NCBI GenBank assembly: GCA_900469345.1
Contig: UBWZ01000012.1
Coordinates: forward strand, 124,001-188,000
Reading direction: 5' to 3'
Length of the DNA stretch: 64,000 nucleotides
From: Hyphomicrobiales bacterium
Lineage (GTDB): Bacteria > Pseudomonadota > Alphaproteobacteria > Rhizobiales > Rhizobiaceae
In this document: piece after piece, positions 54,729 through 63,445 of the stretch
Layout: each line of letters begins with the position of its first letter
Position numbering within the stretch: the first letter of the stretch is position 1
Notes under the pieces: generated by a model
Databases searched by the model: none
Told to the model about the DNA's origin: nothing
Seen by the model: only the letters and a program-made list of their open reading frames with translations
Position numbers and translations under genes: made by a program

Positions 54729-57254
54729 GTGCCAACATTTTCGCCTAGTCTCGAAAAGGCGCTGCACCAGGCACTGACCTTCGCTAACGAGCGGCATCAC
54801 GAATATGCCACGCTCGAACACCTGCTTCTGGCGTTGATCGACGACGCAGATGCAGCGGCGGTCATGGGCGCTTGTAACGTCAACCTTGAAACCCTGCGCA
54901 AGACCGTCATCGACTATGTCGATCACGAGCTTTCCAACCTCGTGACTGGCTACGACGAAGATTCCAAGCCCACCTCGGGCTTCCAGCGGGTCATTCAGCG
55001 AGCCGTCATCCATGTCCAGTCTTCCGGCCGGGAAGAAGTGACGGGAGCCAACGTGCTCGTCGCCATCTTCGCCGAACGCGAAAGCCATGCGGCCTTCTTC
55101 CTGCAGGAGCAGGAGATGACCCGCTACGACGCCGTCAATTACATCTCGCATGGTATCGGCAAGCGTCCGGGCGCCTCCCAGACCCGCACGCCGCGTGGCG
55201 CCGACGAGCCGGATCACGACGCCAAGCCGTCGCGTGGCGATCAGGATGACGGCTCGTCCAAGAAGCAGCCCGATGCCCTGAAGGCCTATTGCGTCAACCT
55301 CAACGACAAGGCCCGCGACGGGCGTATCGATCCCCTGATCGGTCGCCATTCGGAGGTCAACCGGACCATCCAGGTGCTCTGCCGCCGCTCCAAGAACAAC
55401 CCGCTTTACGTCGGCGACCCCGGCGTCGGCAAGACGGCGATCGCCGAAGGCCTCGCCAAGCGGATCATCGAAGGCAAGGTTCCGGAAGCTCTGGCCGATG
55501 CGACGATCTTCTCGCTCGACATGGGCACGCTGTTGGCCGGCACCCGTTACCGCGGTGATTTCGAAGAGCGTCTGAAGCAGGTCGTCAAGGAGCTCGAGGA
55601 ATACCCCGGCGCCGTGCTGTTCATCGACGAGATCCATACGGTGATCGGCGCCGGTGCGACCTCGGGCGGCGCCATGGACGCGTCCAACCTGTTGAAGCCG
55701 GCTCTGTCTTCGGGCGCGATCCGCTGCATCGGGTCGACCACCTATAAGGAATATCGCCAGTTCTTCGAAAAGGACCGCGCCCTGGTTCGCCGCTTCCAGA
55801 AGATCGACGTCAACGAGCCGTCGATCGAGGATGCGATCGAGATCATGAAGGGCCTGAAGCCTTACTTCGAGGAATATCACAAGCTGCGCTACACCAACGA
55901 CGCCATCAAGTCGGCGGTGGAACTGTCGGCCCGCTACATTTCTGACCGCAAGCTTCCGGACAAGGCGATCGACGTGATCGACGAGACCGGTGCAGCGCAG
56001 ATGCTGTTGCCGGCGTCCAAGCGCCGCAAGCTGATCACCGAAAAGGAGATCGAAGCGACGATTGCCACCATGGCGCGGATTCCGGCCAAAACCGTTTCCA
56101 AGGATGACGAGATGGTTCTCGCCAACTTGGAGAAGGAATTGCGCTCGGTCGTCTATGGACAGGATGTCGCCATCGAGGCGCTCTCGACGGCGATCAAGCT
56201 GGCCCGTGCCGGGCTGCGCGAACCCAACAAGCCGATCGGCTCCTACGTCTTTTCCGGCCCGACTGGGGTGGGCAAGACGGAAGTTGCCAAGCAGCTTGCC
56301 GCCTCGCTCGGCGTCGAGATGCTGCGCTTCGACATGTCGGAATACATGGAACGGCACACCGTCTCGCGGTTGCTCGGCGCACCTCCCGGCTATGTCGGCT
56401 TCGACCAGGGCGGCCTGCTGACCGACGGCGTCGACCAGCACCCGCACAGCGTGGTCCTGCTCGACGAAATCGAGAAGGCGCATCCGGATATCTACAACAT
56501 CCTGTTGCAGGTCATGGATCATGGCTCGCTGACCGACCACAACGGCAAGAAGATCGACTTCCGCAACGTCATCCTGATCATGACGACCAATGCGGGTGCG
56601 TCCGAAATGGCCAAGTCCGCCATCGGGTTTGGATCGTCGAAGCGCACCGGCGAGGATGAGGAGGCGATCAACCGCCTGTTTACGCCGGAATTCCGCAACC
56701 GTCTTGATGCGATCATTCCGTTCGCGCCGCTGCCGACGGGCGTCATCCACCAGGTCGTGCAGAAGTTCGTCATGCAGCTGGAAACCCAGCTGTCCGAACG
56801 CAACATCACGTTTGATCTGCAGGAGGACGCGATCGCCTGGCTGGCGGATAAGGGTTACGACGAGAAGATGGGCGCCCGCCCGCTGTCTCGCGTTATCCAG
56901 GAATACATCAAGAAGCCGCTCGCCAACGAGATCCTGTTTGGCAAGCTGCGCAAGGGTGGCGTCGTCCGGGTGACGGTCGGCAAGGGCGAGGACGGCAAGG
57001 ACAAGCTCGTGCTCGATTCCATTCCGGAAACGGCACCCGTGAAGCCGAAGCCGGAAGCGGAAGTCGAAGAGGCAGAGGAAGCGCAGGCCAAGGTAACCAA
57101 GCCGAAGACGGTGAAGAAGCCGGCCAAGGGCAAGGACGGCGGCCCTATCGCAGCCTTGAGTGACGTCGACGTTATCGCCGCGGATGACGCTCCGGCCGAA
57201 GGCGCAAGGCCCCGCAAGGGCGGCACCGTGCCGCGGGTTCCGAAGGCCAAGTAG
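54729..57254 (+). CDS. clpA: ATP-dependent Clp protease ATP-binding subunit ClpA
   Basis: The 841-aa hexameric unfoldase feeds ClpP. An N-domain (about 1-145) is the ClpS-binding site. AAA1 has GDPGVGKT and VLFIDEIHT. AAA2 has GPTGVGKT and VVLLDEIEKAHPD. The ClpP-docking loop SAIGFGSSK is present (IGF type). The C-terminal 65 or so residues are an extra tail rich in Lys, Pro, Glu and Ala, beyond the end of E. coli ClpA (758 aa). The GTG start at 54729 has a GAGGA site. The N-terminus PTFSPSLEKALHQAL matches the family. A strong terminator follows (57301-57329). Confidence 0.96.
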   Translation: MPTFSPSLEKALHQALTFANERHHEYATLEHLLLALIDDADAAAVMGACNVNLETLRKTVIDYVDHELSNLVTGYDEDSKPTSGFQRVIQRAVIHVQSSGREEVTGANVLVAIFAERESHAAFFLQEQEMTRYDAVNYISHGIGKRPGASQTRTPRGADEPDHDAKPSRGDQDDGSSKKQPDALKAYCVNLNDKARDGRIDPLIGRHSEVNRTIQVLCRRSKNNPLYVGDPGVGKTAIAEGLAKRIIEGKVPEALADATIFSLDMGTLLAGTRYRGDFEERLKQVVKELEEYPGAVLFIDEIHTVIGAGATSGGAMDASNLLKPALSSGAIRCIGSTTYKEYRQFFEKDRALVRRFQKIDVNEPSIEDAIEIMKGLKPYFEEYHKLRYTNDAIKSAVELSARYISDRKLPDKAIDVIDETGAAQMLLPASKRRKLITEKEIEATIATMARIPAKTVSKDDEMVLANLEKELRSVVYGQDVAIEALSTAIKLARAGLREPNKPIGSYVFSGPTGVGKTEVAKQLAASLGVEMLRFDMSEYMERHTVSRLLGAPPGYVGFDQGGLLTDGVDQHPHSVVLLDEIEKAHPDIYNILLQVMDHGSLTDHNGKKIDFRNVILIMTTNAGASEMAKSAIGFGSSKRTGEDEEAINRLFTPEFRNRLDAIIPFAPLPTGVIHQVVQKFVMQLETQLSERNITFDLQEDAIAWLADKGYDEKMGARPLSRVIQEYIKKPLANEILFGKLRKGGVVRVTVGKGEDGKDKLVLDSIPETAPVKPKPEAEVEEAEEAQAKVTKPKTVKKPAKGKDGGPIAALSDVDVIAADDAPAEGARPRKGGTVPRVPKAK

Positions 57255-57300
57255 GTCGCCGGAACTGCGGCTCAGGTCGCAGCACCTGTAGGTAAGTTGG

Positions 57301-57329
57301 AAAGACGCCGGGCTTGTCCCGGCGTCTTT
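57301..57329 (+). terminator. Terminator after clpA
   Basis: A 12-bp perfect stem (57301-57312 with 57318-57329), 5-nt loop, then TTTG TTTC. It is strong. Confidence 0.9.
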
Positions 57330-57375
57330 GTTTCTGTAGGTCCGGGCAAAGACTGCAATCGGACCCGGATAATCA

Positions 57376-58128
57376 ATGACAGGCGACAGCGAAATTCAGC
57401 GCCATCAGCTTGTCTGGTTTCTGCGCGGCATGCGCGGCATCACGTCCCTGCCGGCGCTGATCCTGATGGCGTCCTATGTCGGCTTCAGCGCCTTTGCGCT
57501 GCAATCGGGCCTGACGAGGGGCGAGGCCGTCTTCATGACCTTGTCGATCTGGGCGCTCCCGGCGCAGATGATTCTGATCGGCACCATGGTTGGCGGCGCG
57601 CCGCTGGCGGCCTCGTTTGCCGCGGTGACCCTCTCGTCGATCCGGATGATGCCGATGGTGGCATCGATCATGCCGCAAATGCGCGGCGAACGGACGCCGG
57701 TCGCCATTCTCCTGTTCCTGTCGCATTTCCTGGCGATCACCTCCTGGGTCTTTGCGACTCAGCGGCTGGAAGGCGTCCCGCGCGAAAACCGCGTTGCCTA
57801 CTTTGCGGGCTTCGGCATTACCCTGACACTGACGAACGCCGCGATCGTCGGGGTCAGCTACGGGGTGGTATCGTCCTTCCCGCCCGTCATTGCCGGCGCG
57901 CTGTTCATGATGACGCCCGTCTATTTCGTCGCGTCCATCTGGGCGAGCGCCACGCAGCCGGTGGTCAAGATCGCCTTTGCTCTCGGCATCGTACTCGGCC
58001 CGCTGCTGGCGCTTTGGGCGCCGGATTTCGACGTCCTCTACGCGGGGCTGGGTGGCGGCACCGTCGCCTATCTGATCGACCGCTACCGTCGCCGAAGGCT
58101 GAAAGTCCGGGCGGGGGCCGAAGCGTGA
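57376..58128 (+). CDS. azlC: AzlC-family branched-chain amino-acid exporter subunit
   Basis: The 250-aa membrane protein has about six helices. AzlC family features include the N-terminal GMRGITSLPALILMASYVGFSAFA, the conserved region FMTLSIWALPAQMILIGTMVGG, and SSIRMMPMVASIMPQMR. With AzlD it forms a two-part exporter of branched-chain amino acids or analogues (BrnFE type in actinobacteria). The stop codon overlaps the azlD start by one base. The ribosome site is weak. Confidence 0.9.
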   Translation: MTGDSEIQRHQLVWFLRGMRGITSLPALILMASYVGFSAFALQSGLTRGEAVFMTLSIWALPAQMILIGTMVGGAPLAASFAAVTLSSIRMMPMVASIMPQMRGERTPVAILLFLSHFLAITSWVFATQRLEGVPRENRVAYFAGFGITLTLTNAAIVGVSYGVVSSFPPVIAGALFMMTPVYFVASIWASATQPVVKIAFALGIVLGPLLALWAPDFDVLYAGLGGGTVAYLIDRYRRRRLKVRAGAEA

Positions 58129-58466
58129 TGGTCGATGGCTGGTGGACCTACATCGCTATCGTCGTGGCTGGATTTCTGGCCACCGACATCTGGCGCTGGC
58201 TGGGCGTCCTTGCCGGAAATCGGCTCGACGACGATTCCGAGGCTCTGTACTGGGTGAGGGCGGTCGCGACCGCGCTCGTCATGGCGGTCACGGCCAAGCT
58301 GATCGTTTTCCCGACCGGCACCCTCGCCGATTCGCCCCTGTGGCTGAGACTGGGCGCAGCCGGCATCGGCTTTGCCGTCTTCCTGTGCGCCGGGCGCCGG
58401 GTGGTGGTCGGCGTCGCCGTGCCGATCGTGCTGCTGGTGGCCGGGCTGTGGTGGCTGGGACGCTAG
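58128..58466 (+). CDS. azlD: AzlD-family transporter subunit
   Basis: The 112-aa protein has four predicted transmembrane helices (for example TYIAIVVAGFLATDIWRWLGVLAG, AVATALVMAVTAKLIVFPTG, and LRLGAAGIGFAVFLCAGRRVVVGVAVPIVLLVAGLWWLGR). It pairs with the preceding AzlC. ATG 58128 overlaps the azlC stop (TGATG); GTG 58125 is also in frame. Its last bases overlap the convergent HIT gene by 4 nt. Confidence 0.88.
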   Translation: MVDGWWTYIAIVVAGFLATDIWRWLGVLAGNRLDDDSEALYWVRAVATALVMAVTAKLIVFPTGTLADSPLWLRLGAAGIGFAVFLCAGRRVVVGVAVPIVLLVAGLWWLGR

Positions 58467-58897
58467 CTGCCAAGCTCGCCGATGATCTTCTCGGCGTTGG
58501 CGGCAAGAACATCGCCGTCCTCCATCTGGCCCGAATGCGGGCGCAGCGCCTGGCCCTCGTGGCGCGGGATGATGTGGAAATGGAGGTGGAAGACGGTCTG
58601 GCCGGCGGCGGGTTCGTTGAACTGGATGACCGTGATCCCGTCCGCTTCGAAGGCGTCCTTGGCAGCCCGGGCGATCTTCTGTACCACCGGCATCAACCGT
58701 GCAAGGACTGACGGGTCGGCATCGAGCAGGTTGCGCGACGGGGTCTTGGGGATCACCAGAACGTGGCCGGCCGCCTGCGGCATCACATCCATGAAGGCGA
58801 GCGTCTCGTCGTCCTCATAGACGCGGTGGCAGGGGATCTCGCCTCGCAGGATCTTGCCGAATATGTTGTTGCTGTCGTAGCTTGCGCTGCCGTCCAT
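58463..58897 (-). CDS. HIT family protein (nucleotide hydrolase)
   Basis: The 144-aa protein carries the histidine triad HLHFHIIPR (about residue 105-112). Also present are the HIT fold blocks NNIFGKILRGEIPCHRVYEDDETLAFMDVMPQAAGHVLVIPK and VQKIARAAKDAFEADGITVIQFNEPAAGQTVFHLHF. It probably hydrolyses AMP-linked or dinucleotide substrates like Hint/YcfF; the exact substrate is unknown. A GGAGAG ribosome site is seen. It is last in the ridA-gdpd-DUF482-HIT unit. Confidence 0.93.
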   Translation of the reverse strand: MDGSASYDSNNIFGKILRGEIPCHRVYEDDETLAFMDVMPQAAGHVLVIPKTPSRNLLDADPSVLARLMPVVQKIARAAKDAFEADGITVIQFNEPAAGQTVFHLHFHIIPRHEGQALRPHSGQMEDGDVLAANAEKIIGELGS

Positions 58898-58921
58898 GGC
58901 GTTGCTCTCCTTGCGTTCCGG

Positions 58922-60115
58922 TCAGTCCTGCTCCTGTTGCCGCTCGCCCTTGCGGAAGGGGCTGTGCTCGGAGAGGTATTCGTTCATCGCGTCCACGTCC
59001 TGCCGCTCCCGTTCCAAATAGTCGGCAATCGCGTTCCGCAGGCCCGGGTGGACGATATAGTGCATCGAATGGGTGGTCACGGGCAGATACCCGCGCGCCA
59101 GCTTGTGCTCGCCCTGGGCGCCGGCCTCGACCCGCTTGAGGCCCTTGGCGAGCGCGAAGTCGATCGCCTGGTGGTAGCAGACCTCGAAATGCAGATAGGG
59201 ATGATCCTCGATGCAGCCCCAGTGGCGGCCGTACAGAGCATCGCCGCCGATGAAGTTGATCGCTCCGGCGATGTAGCGGCCCTCGCGCTTGGCCATGACC
59301 AGCAGGATGTCGTCAGCCATCCGTTCGCCGATCAGCGAGTAGAAGCTGCGGGTGAGGTAAGGCCTGCCCCACTTGCGTCCGCCGGTGTCCATGTAGAAGG
59401 CGTAGAACTGGTCCCAGATCTCCTCGGTGAGATCGCGGCCGGTCAGCCATTCGATGCTGATGCCGTTCTCGAGCGCGGTCCGTCGTTCCTTCTTCAGCGC
59501 CTTGCGCTTGCGCGATGCGAGCGTTTCCAGAAACGCATCATGGTTGGCATAGCCGTCATTGATGAAGTGGAACTGCTTGTCGGTGCGATGCAGGTAGTCG
59601 CTGTCCTCGAAGGCCGGCAGTTGTGCCTCTGCGATGAAGGTTACATGCGCCGATGACACGCCGAGCTGCCGTGTCACCTCCTGGAGACCTGCCGCCAGCG
59701 TCAGTTCGACGGCGGCAGTGTTCTGGCCCGGCGCCACCAGAAGCCGCGGTCCGGTCGCGGGCGTGAACGGGACGGAGCACTGAAGCTTGGGATAATAGCG
59801 GCCACCGGCCCGCTCAAAGGCATCCGCCCAGCCATGGTCGAACACGTATTCGCCCTGGCTGTGGTTCTTGAGATAGCCCGGAACGGCGCCGATGAGCGCT
59901 CCGTCGGGATCTTCCAGCAGGAGATGGTGGCCGAGCCATCCCGTCTTGGCCGTCGCCGACCGCGACTCTTCGAGCGACGACAGGAAGGCATGCGAAAGGA
60001 AGGGATTGTAGGCAACCTCTCCATCCGCCTTCGAGGCACCCGAAAGCCTGGACCAGCTTTCCTCGCTGATCTTGCTGAAGGACTGTTCGATGCGGATGGT
60101 GAGGTTGGCTGCCAT
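58922..60115 (-). CDS. DUF482 / FemAB-GNAT-like protein
   Basis: The 397-aa protein matches the DUF482 family (peptidogalycan biosynthesis/recognition group in some databases): NPFLSHAFLSSLEESRSATAKTGWLGHHLLLED, YVFDHGWADAFERAGGRYYPKLQ, FETLASRKRKALKKERRTALENGI-like, and the C-terminal ALYGRHWGCIEDHPYLHFEVCYHQAIDFALAKGLKRVEAGAQGEHKLARGYLPV. The fold is two GNAT repeats. The reaction is unknown. It starts 8 nt past the GDPD stop and is followed by the HIT gene. Confidence 0.88.
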   Translation of the reverse strand: MAANLTIRIEQSFSKISEESWSRLSGASKADGEVAYNPFLSHAFLSSLEESRSATAKTGWLGHHLLLEDPDGALIGAVPGYLKNHSQGEYVFDHGWADAFERAGGRYYPKLQCSVPFTPATGPRLLVAPGQNTAAVELTLAAGLQEVTRQLGVSSAHVTFIAEAQLPAFEDSDYLHRTDKQFHFINDGYANHDAFLETLASRKRKALKKERRTALENGISIEWLTGRDLTEEIWDQFYAFYMDTGGRKWGRPYLTRSFYSLIGERMADDILLVMAKREGRYIAGAINFIGGDALYGRHWGCIEDHPYLHFEVCYHQAIDFALAKGLKRVEAGAQGEHKLARGYLPVTTHSMHYIVHPGLRNAIADYLERERQDVDAMNEYLSEHSPFRKGERQQEQD

Positions 60116-60123
60116 GCTCGGGA

Positions 60124-60852
60124 TTACGTAGGCGAGGGTGTTCTTGGATCAAAACCCTCGAATGTCATTTGGTCCGCATGAGTATAGGTCGCCGCGCGCG
60201 CATTTTCATCCCTGACCGTCCAGGTAATCACCGGAATGCCTGCTGTCCTCTGCGCGCTGATGAAGCTGTTCGGCAGATGGCCCCAGTAATAGGAGATGAA
60301 ATCGAGCCCGAGCTGCATGGCCTCGTCATGGGCGAAGAATTCTTCCGGCTTGTTGCCTTCGGCGGTCAGCCCCACCGGGTAGGGGGAGCCGCTGGCCTTC
60401 AGGTCACGCAGGATGTGATGATCGAAGCTCATCAGCGCGACCTTGCCCTCGTAGCCCTCGAGGGTCTCCAGCACCGCGTCCGCGAAACCGTCGTCCTCGT
60501 CGCTGCTGCGCCCCTTGATCTCGATCACCAGCGGCACGCGGCCGGCGACCAGCTTCAGCATCTGCTTCAGCGTCGGGATGCGGTCCTTCGTCCCGCCAAC
60601 GGCGAGCATTGCAAGTTCCGCCGATGTCCGCTCGCGCAGGTCGCCTCGGATGCCGCACAGCCGCTGCAGGTCGTTGTCGTGGAAGACGACCGGCACGCTG
60701 TCGCTCGCCAGCTGCACGTCGCATTCGATCGCAAACCCCGCATCGCAGGCGCGGGTGAAGGCCGAGAGCGTATTCTCCCAGACCTGGTTGTTCAGGTCGT
60801 GGTTGCCGCGATGGGCCACCGGGACATCCTTGAGCCAGTCTGCAGACGTCAT
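60124..60852 (-). CDS. Glycerophosphodiester phosphodiesterase, cytoplasmic
   Basis: The 242-aa TIM-barrel phosphodiesterase hydrolyses glycerophosphodiesters to glycerol 3-phosphate. The catalytic and metal motifs are VAHRGNHDLNNQVWENTLSAF (HRG), AIECDVQLASDSVPVVFHDNDL (ECDVxxxxDxxxxxxHD) and LVIEIKGR. It has no signal peptide and is UgpQ-like in length, so it is cytosolic. Its ATG overlaps the ridA stop (ATGA). The HRG is followed by an unusual long Asn-rich stretch. Confidence 0.93.
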   Translation of the reverse strand: MTSADWLKDVPVAHRGNHDLNNQVWENTLSAFTRACDAGFAIECDVQLASDSVPVVFHDNDLQRLCGIRGDLRERTSAELAMLAVGGTKDRIPTLKQMLKLVAGRVPLVIEIKGRSSDEDDGFADAVLETLEGYEGKVALMSFDHHILRDLKASGSPYPVGLTAEGNKPEEFFAHDEAMQLGLDFISYYWGHLPNSFISAQRTAGIPVITWTVRDENARAATYTHADQMTFEGFDPRTPSPT

Positions 60853-61319
60853 GCGGCGATCTCGATGATCGCTTCGACTTCGACGGAGGCGTTGAAGGGC
60901 AGGGCCGCCATGCCGACGGCGGCGCGCGCATGCTTGCCGGCTTCGCCGAGCACGTTCGCCATCAGGTTGGAAGCGCCGTTGGTCACCACGTGCTGCTCCA
61001 CGAAACCGGGAGCCGAGGCAACGAAGCTGGTCAGCTTCACGACCCGCTTGATGCGGGTGAGATCGCCGCCAAGGGCCGACTTTGCCTGCGCCAGGATGTT
61101 GATGGCGCACAGCTCTGCGGCGCGCTGTGCGGCTGCCACGTCGACGTCCGAGCCGACCAGTCCGGTCACCGCGACCTTGCCGTTTTCGTTGGGCAGCTGG
61201 CCGGAGATAAAGAGGAGGTTGCCGGTGATGACGAAGGGCAGATAGTTAGCGGCCGGGGCCGCCGCCTGCGGAAGGGCGATGCCCATTTCTTCAAGACGGC
61301 TGTCGATTGCGTTCGCCAT
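60849..61319 (-). CDS. RidA-family protein (reactive intermediate/imine deaminase)
   Basis: The 156-aa protein belongs to the YjgF/YER057c/UK114 superfamily, longer than E. coli RidA (128 aa) and closer to the YjgH-like Rid subgroup. Core blocks are LLFISGQLPNENGKVAVTGLVGSDVDVAAAQRAAELCAINILAQAKSALGGDLTRIKRVVKLTSFVASAPGF and the C-terminal AARAAVGMAALPFNASVEVEAIIEIAA. The Arg-containing catalytic position of RidA (Arg in the C-terminal ARAAVG) is present. It heads the operon with GDPD. A GGAGGATAC ribosome site precedes the ATG. Confidence 0.9.
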   Translation of the reverse strand: MANAIDSRLEEMGIALPQAAAPAANYLPFVITGNLLFISGQLPNENGKVAVTGLVGSDVDVAAAQRAAELCAINILAQAKSALGGDLTRIKRVVKLTSFVASAPGFVEQHVVTNGASNLMANVLGEAGKHARAAVGMAALPFNASVEVEAIIEIAA

Positions 61320-61372
61320 GGTATCCTCCGTTTTGTTGTCAATCTTGCAAAAATACTGCATCAAGGCCTTAG

Positions 61373-61563
61373 AGCGTTTCAAGGTCAAAGGGAACGGTTC
61401 TGTTCACACCCGGCGGTCGCGGCCAAGACGCGCACCGCCAGGCCGGCTGGTTTCCGCCATCATCTTCGGCTCTGGTGGTGGCCGTGAGCAGGGATGTCGT
61501 CCGTGCGGCTGTTTCCGTGCGGGATTGCGCTGATGGGGTGATTCCCTTTGACCTTGAAACGCT
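61373..61563. repeat. 191-bp intergenic element bounded by 22-bp perfect inverted repeats
   Basis: The terminal arms at 61373-61394 and 61542-61563 are exact reverse complements over 22 bp; the centre is about 147 bp, GC-rich and without a coding frame. It fills most of the ridA-eipB intergenic region. This looks like a small non-autonomous palindromic repeat (RIME or MITE type) common in rhizobia. I see no flanking direct repeat of obvious length. Confidence 0.65.
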
Positions 61564-61623
61564 TTACCCTCGGTCGATGGCGTTCGTGCAACGGCGTCGA
61601 TTGGGACCAACAGGAGATAATGA

Positions 61624-62448
61624 ATGCTGCGCATGAGCCTCGTGCTGTTGCTTGCCGCCGGCGCCGGAAGCGCCCAGGCGGCGCCGATCAACGCCGATAA
61701 TGCCGCCCGTCTCCTCGTGCCGCATCGCGCCGTCTATGACCTGAAACTGAAAGATGCGTCCGATCGCTCGGGCATCGAAGGCATGTTCGGGCGCATGGTC
61801 TACGAATTCAAGGGGTCGGCCTGTACCGGCTTCACGACCAATTTCCGGCTGGTGACGAAGATCGAGACGGGTGACGCGACGCGCGTCAGCGACCAGCAGA
61901 CCAAGACCTTCGAGGATCTTTCGGCGCGGCAGTTTCATTTCGAGACCAAATCCTTCACCGACGAACAACTGGACAAGCAGCTGATCGGCGATGCAAGCCG
62001 GGCCGACAAGGGCGTCAAGGTCGCCATCAAGGAGCCGAGCGGACGCGAACTGGATCTTCCGTCCAGTGATTTTCCGACTGACCACATGCTGGAGGTCATC
62101 CGCAATGCCAAGGACGGCAAGAACTTCTTCGAGGCGCGCGTCTTCGACGGGTCAGAAAACGGCGATCAGTCGCTGCTGACGACCACCGTCATCGGCAAGC
62201 AGCAGCAGCCGGCCAAGGACGATGCGGATGCGGACCAGGCCGGCGAGTTCGCCAAGACGTCCTACTGGCCTGTCACCATCGCCTATTTCAACGACAGCGC
62301 GGCGGGCGATCCGACGCCTGTCTACAACATGTCGTTCAAGCTCTACGAGAACGGCATCACCCGTGACCTCACCATGGATTACGGCGATTTCGTTCTGTCG
62401 GGCAGCCTCAGCAAGCTCGAGCTGCTCGACAAGCAGGACTGCAAGTGA
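61624..62448 (+). CDS. eipB: EipB family cell-envelope integrity protein (DUF1849)
   Basis: The 274-aa periplasmic protein has a signal peptide (MLRMSLVLLLAAGAGSAQAA). The DUF1849 domain follows: LVPHRAVYDLKLKDASDRSGIEGMFGRMVYEFKGSACTGFTTNFRLVTKIET, then an open beta-spiral region ending YNMSFKLYENGITRDLTMDYGDFVLSGSLSKLELLDKQDC. The two cysteines (SAC and the final DCK) match the conserved disulphide of Brucella EipB. EipB supports envelope stability. An AGGAGATAATGA ribosome region precedes ATG 61624. It is probably followed by the pentapeptide gene on one transcript. Confidence 0.92.
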   Translation: MLRMSLVLLLAAGAGSAQAAPINADNAARLLVPHRAVYDLKLKDASDRSGIEGMFGRMVYEFKGSACTGFTTNFRLVTKIETGDATRVSDQQTKTFEDLSARQFHFETKSFTDEQLDKQLIGDASRADKGVKVAIKEPSGRELDLPSSDFPTDHMLEVIRNAKDGKNFFEARVFDGSENGDQSLLTTTVIGKQQQPAKDDADADQAGEFAKTSYWPVTIAYFNDSAAGDPTPVYNMSFKLYENGITRDLTMDYGDFVLSGSLSKLELLDKQDCK

Positions 62449-62547
62449 GGAAAGCTGCAAGGCAGGCTGCGGGATGAATTCCCGGCGGCCTGTCCCATAT
62501 AGAGTGCATGAGCGGCAAAGTTGACGTGCCGCAGGGGAGATGTGTCC

Positions 62548-63264
62548 GTGGCGAGAGGATTTTCAGGCGTCGGTGTTTGGGTGGCTTGCCTGACCATGGG
62601 TGCGGCTTCGCTGTTTCTGGGCAACAGCACCGCTGAAGCCGGGAACTGCCGCAACACTCCTGCATCGGGCATTGACTGGACCGGCTGTGCCAAGAAGAAC
62701 CTGATGCTGTCCGGAAGCGATTTTTCGCACGGCAATCTCGCCGAGGCGGATTTGAGCGCCACCGATCTGCGCGATTCCGACTTCACCGGTGCCAATCTGT
62801 CCAAGGCCAAGGTGTCGCGCGCCTGGCTGGGTGGGGCACACGCGGAAAAGGCGAATTTCGAAAAGATCGAGGGCTATCGCACCGGCTTCCAGAAGATATC
62901 GGCCAAAGGTGCGTCGTTTGCGGGCGCCGAACTTCAGCGCGCCAATTTCGAAGGCGCCGACCTCACCGGGGTCAGCTTCGAAAAGGCCGAACTCAGCCGA
63001 GTGGTGTTCGACAAGGCTATCCTGACGGGAACCAGTTTCGGATCCGCCAATCTGGCGCGGGCCGACCTCAGCAACGCTGTCTTCGAGGGCGCGCTGGATT
63101 TCAGCAACGCCTTCCTGTCCCTGACCCGGATCGAGGGCGTCGACCTCTCGTCGTCGATCGGCATCGAGCAGCACCAGGTGGACATGGCCTGCGGCGACGG
63201 CAAGACAAAGCTGCCCCAAGGGCTGACCGTTCCCCAGTCGTGGCCCTGCGCCAACAAGGACTGA
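62548..63264 (+). CDS. Secreted pentapeptide-repeat protein
   Basis: The 238-aa protein has an N-terminal hydrophobic segment ([24 protein letters not shown], then NSTAEA), likely a signal peptide. About 20 pentapeptide repeats of the A(D/N)LxX type follow (for example [55 protein letters not shown]), which fold as a right-handed quadrilateral beta-helix. Cysteines at the edges (GNCRNT, TGCAKK, MACGDG, WPCANK) suggest disulphides. The GTG at 62548 has AGGGGAG at good spacing; GTG 62542 is an alternative. The partner is unknown. Confidence 0.8.
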   Translation: MARGFSGVGVWVACLTMGAASLFLGNSTAEAGNCRNTPASGIDWTGCAKKNLMLSGSDFSHGNLAEADLSATDLRDSDFTGANLSKAKVSRAWLGGAHAEKANFEKIEGYRTGFQKISAKGASFAGAELQRANFEGADLTGVSFEKAELSRVVFDKAILTGTSFGSANLARADLSNAVFEGALDFSNAFLSLTRIEGVDLSSSIGIEQHQVDMACGDGKTKLPQGLTVPQSWPCANKD

Positions 63265-63445
63265 GCCACACCAACTTTTGCGGGATCGATGCTTGCTTTT
63301 GCGGCCGATCACCTGTATGGCCAGCCGCATTCCACACGTAAGGCGTGGGACTGTCCGGGAGAAATCCGGATCGTTCCGACCGGTGGCATTCTTAAACGGA
63401 TGCTGTTCGCCTTGCGGAGGTTCAACCGGAAAAGGAGAAAAAGGC

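Noticed and set aside
54702..56750. A 682-aa minus-strand frame opposite clpA
   Set aside because: This is an antisense shadow; clpA is unambiguous in the other strand.
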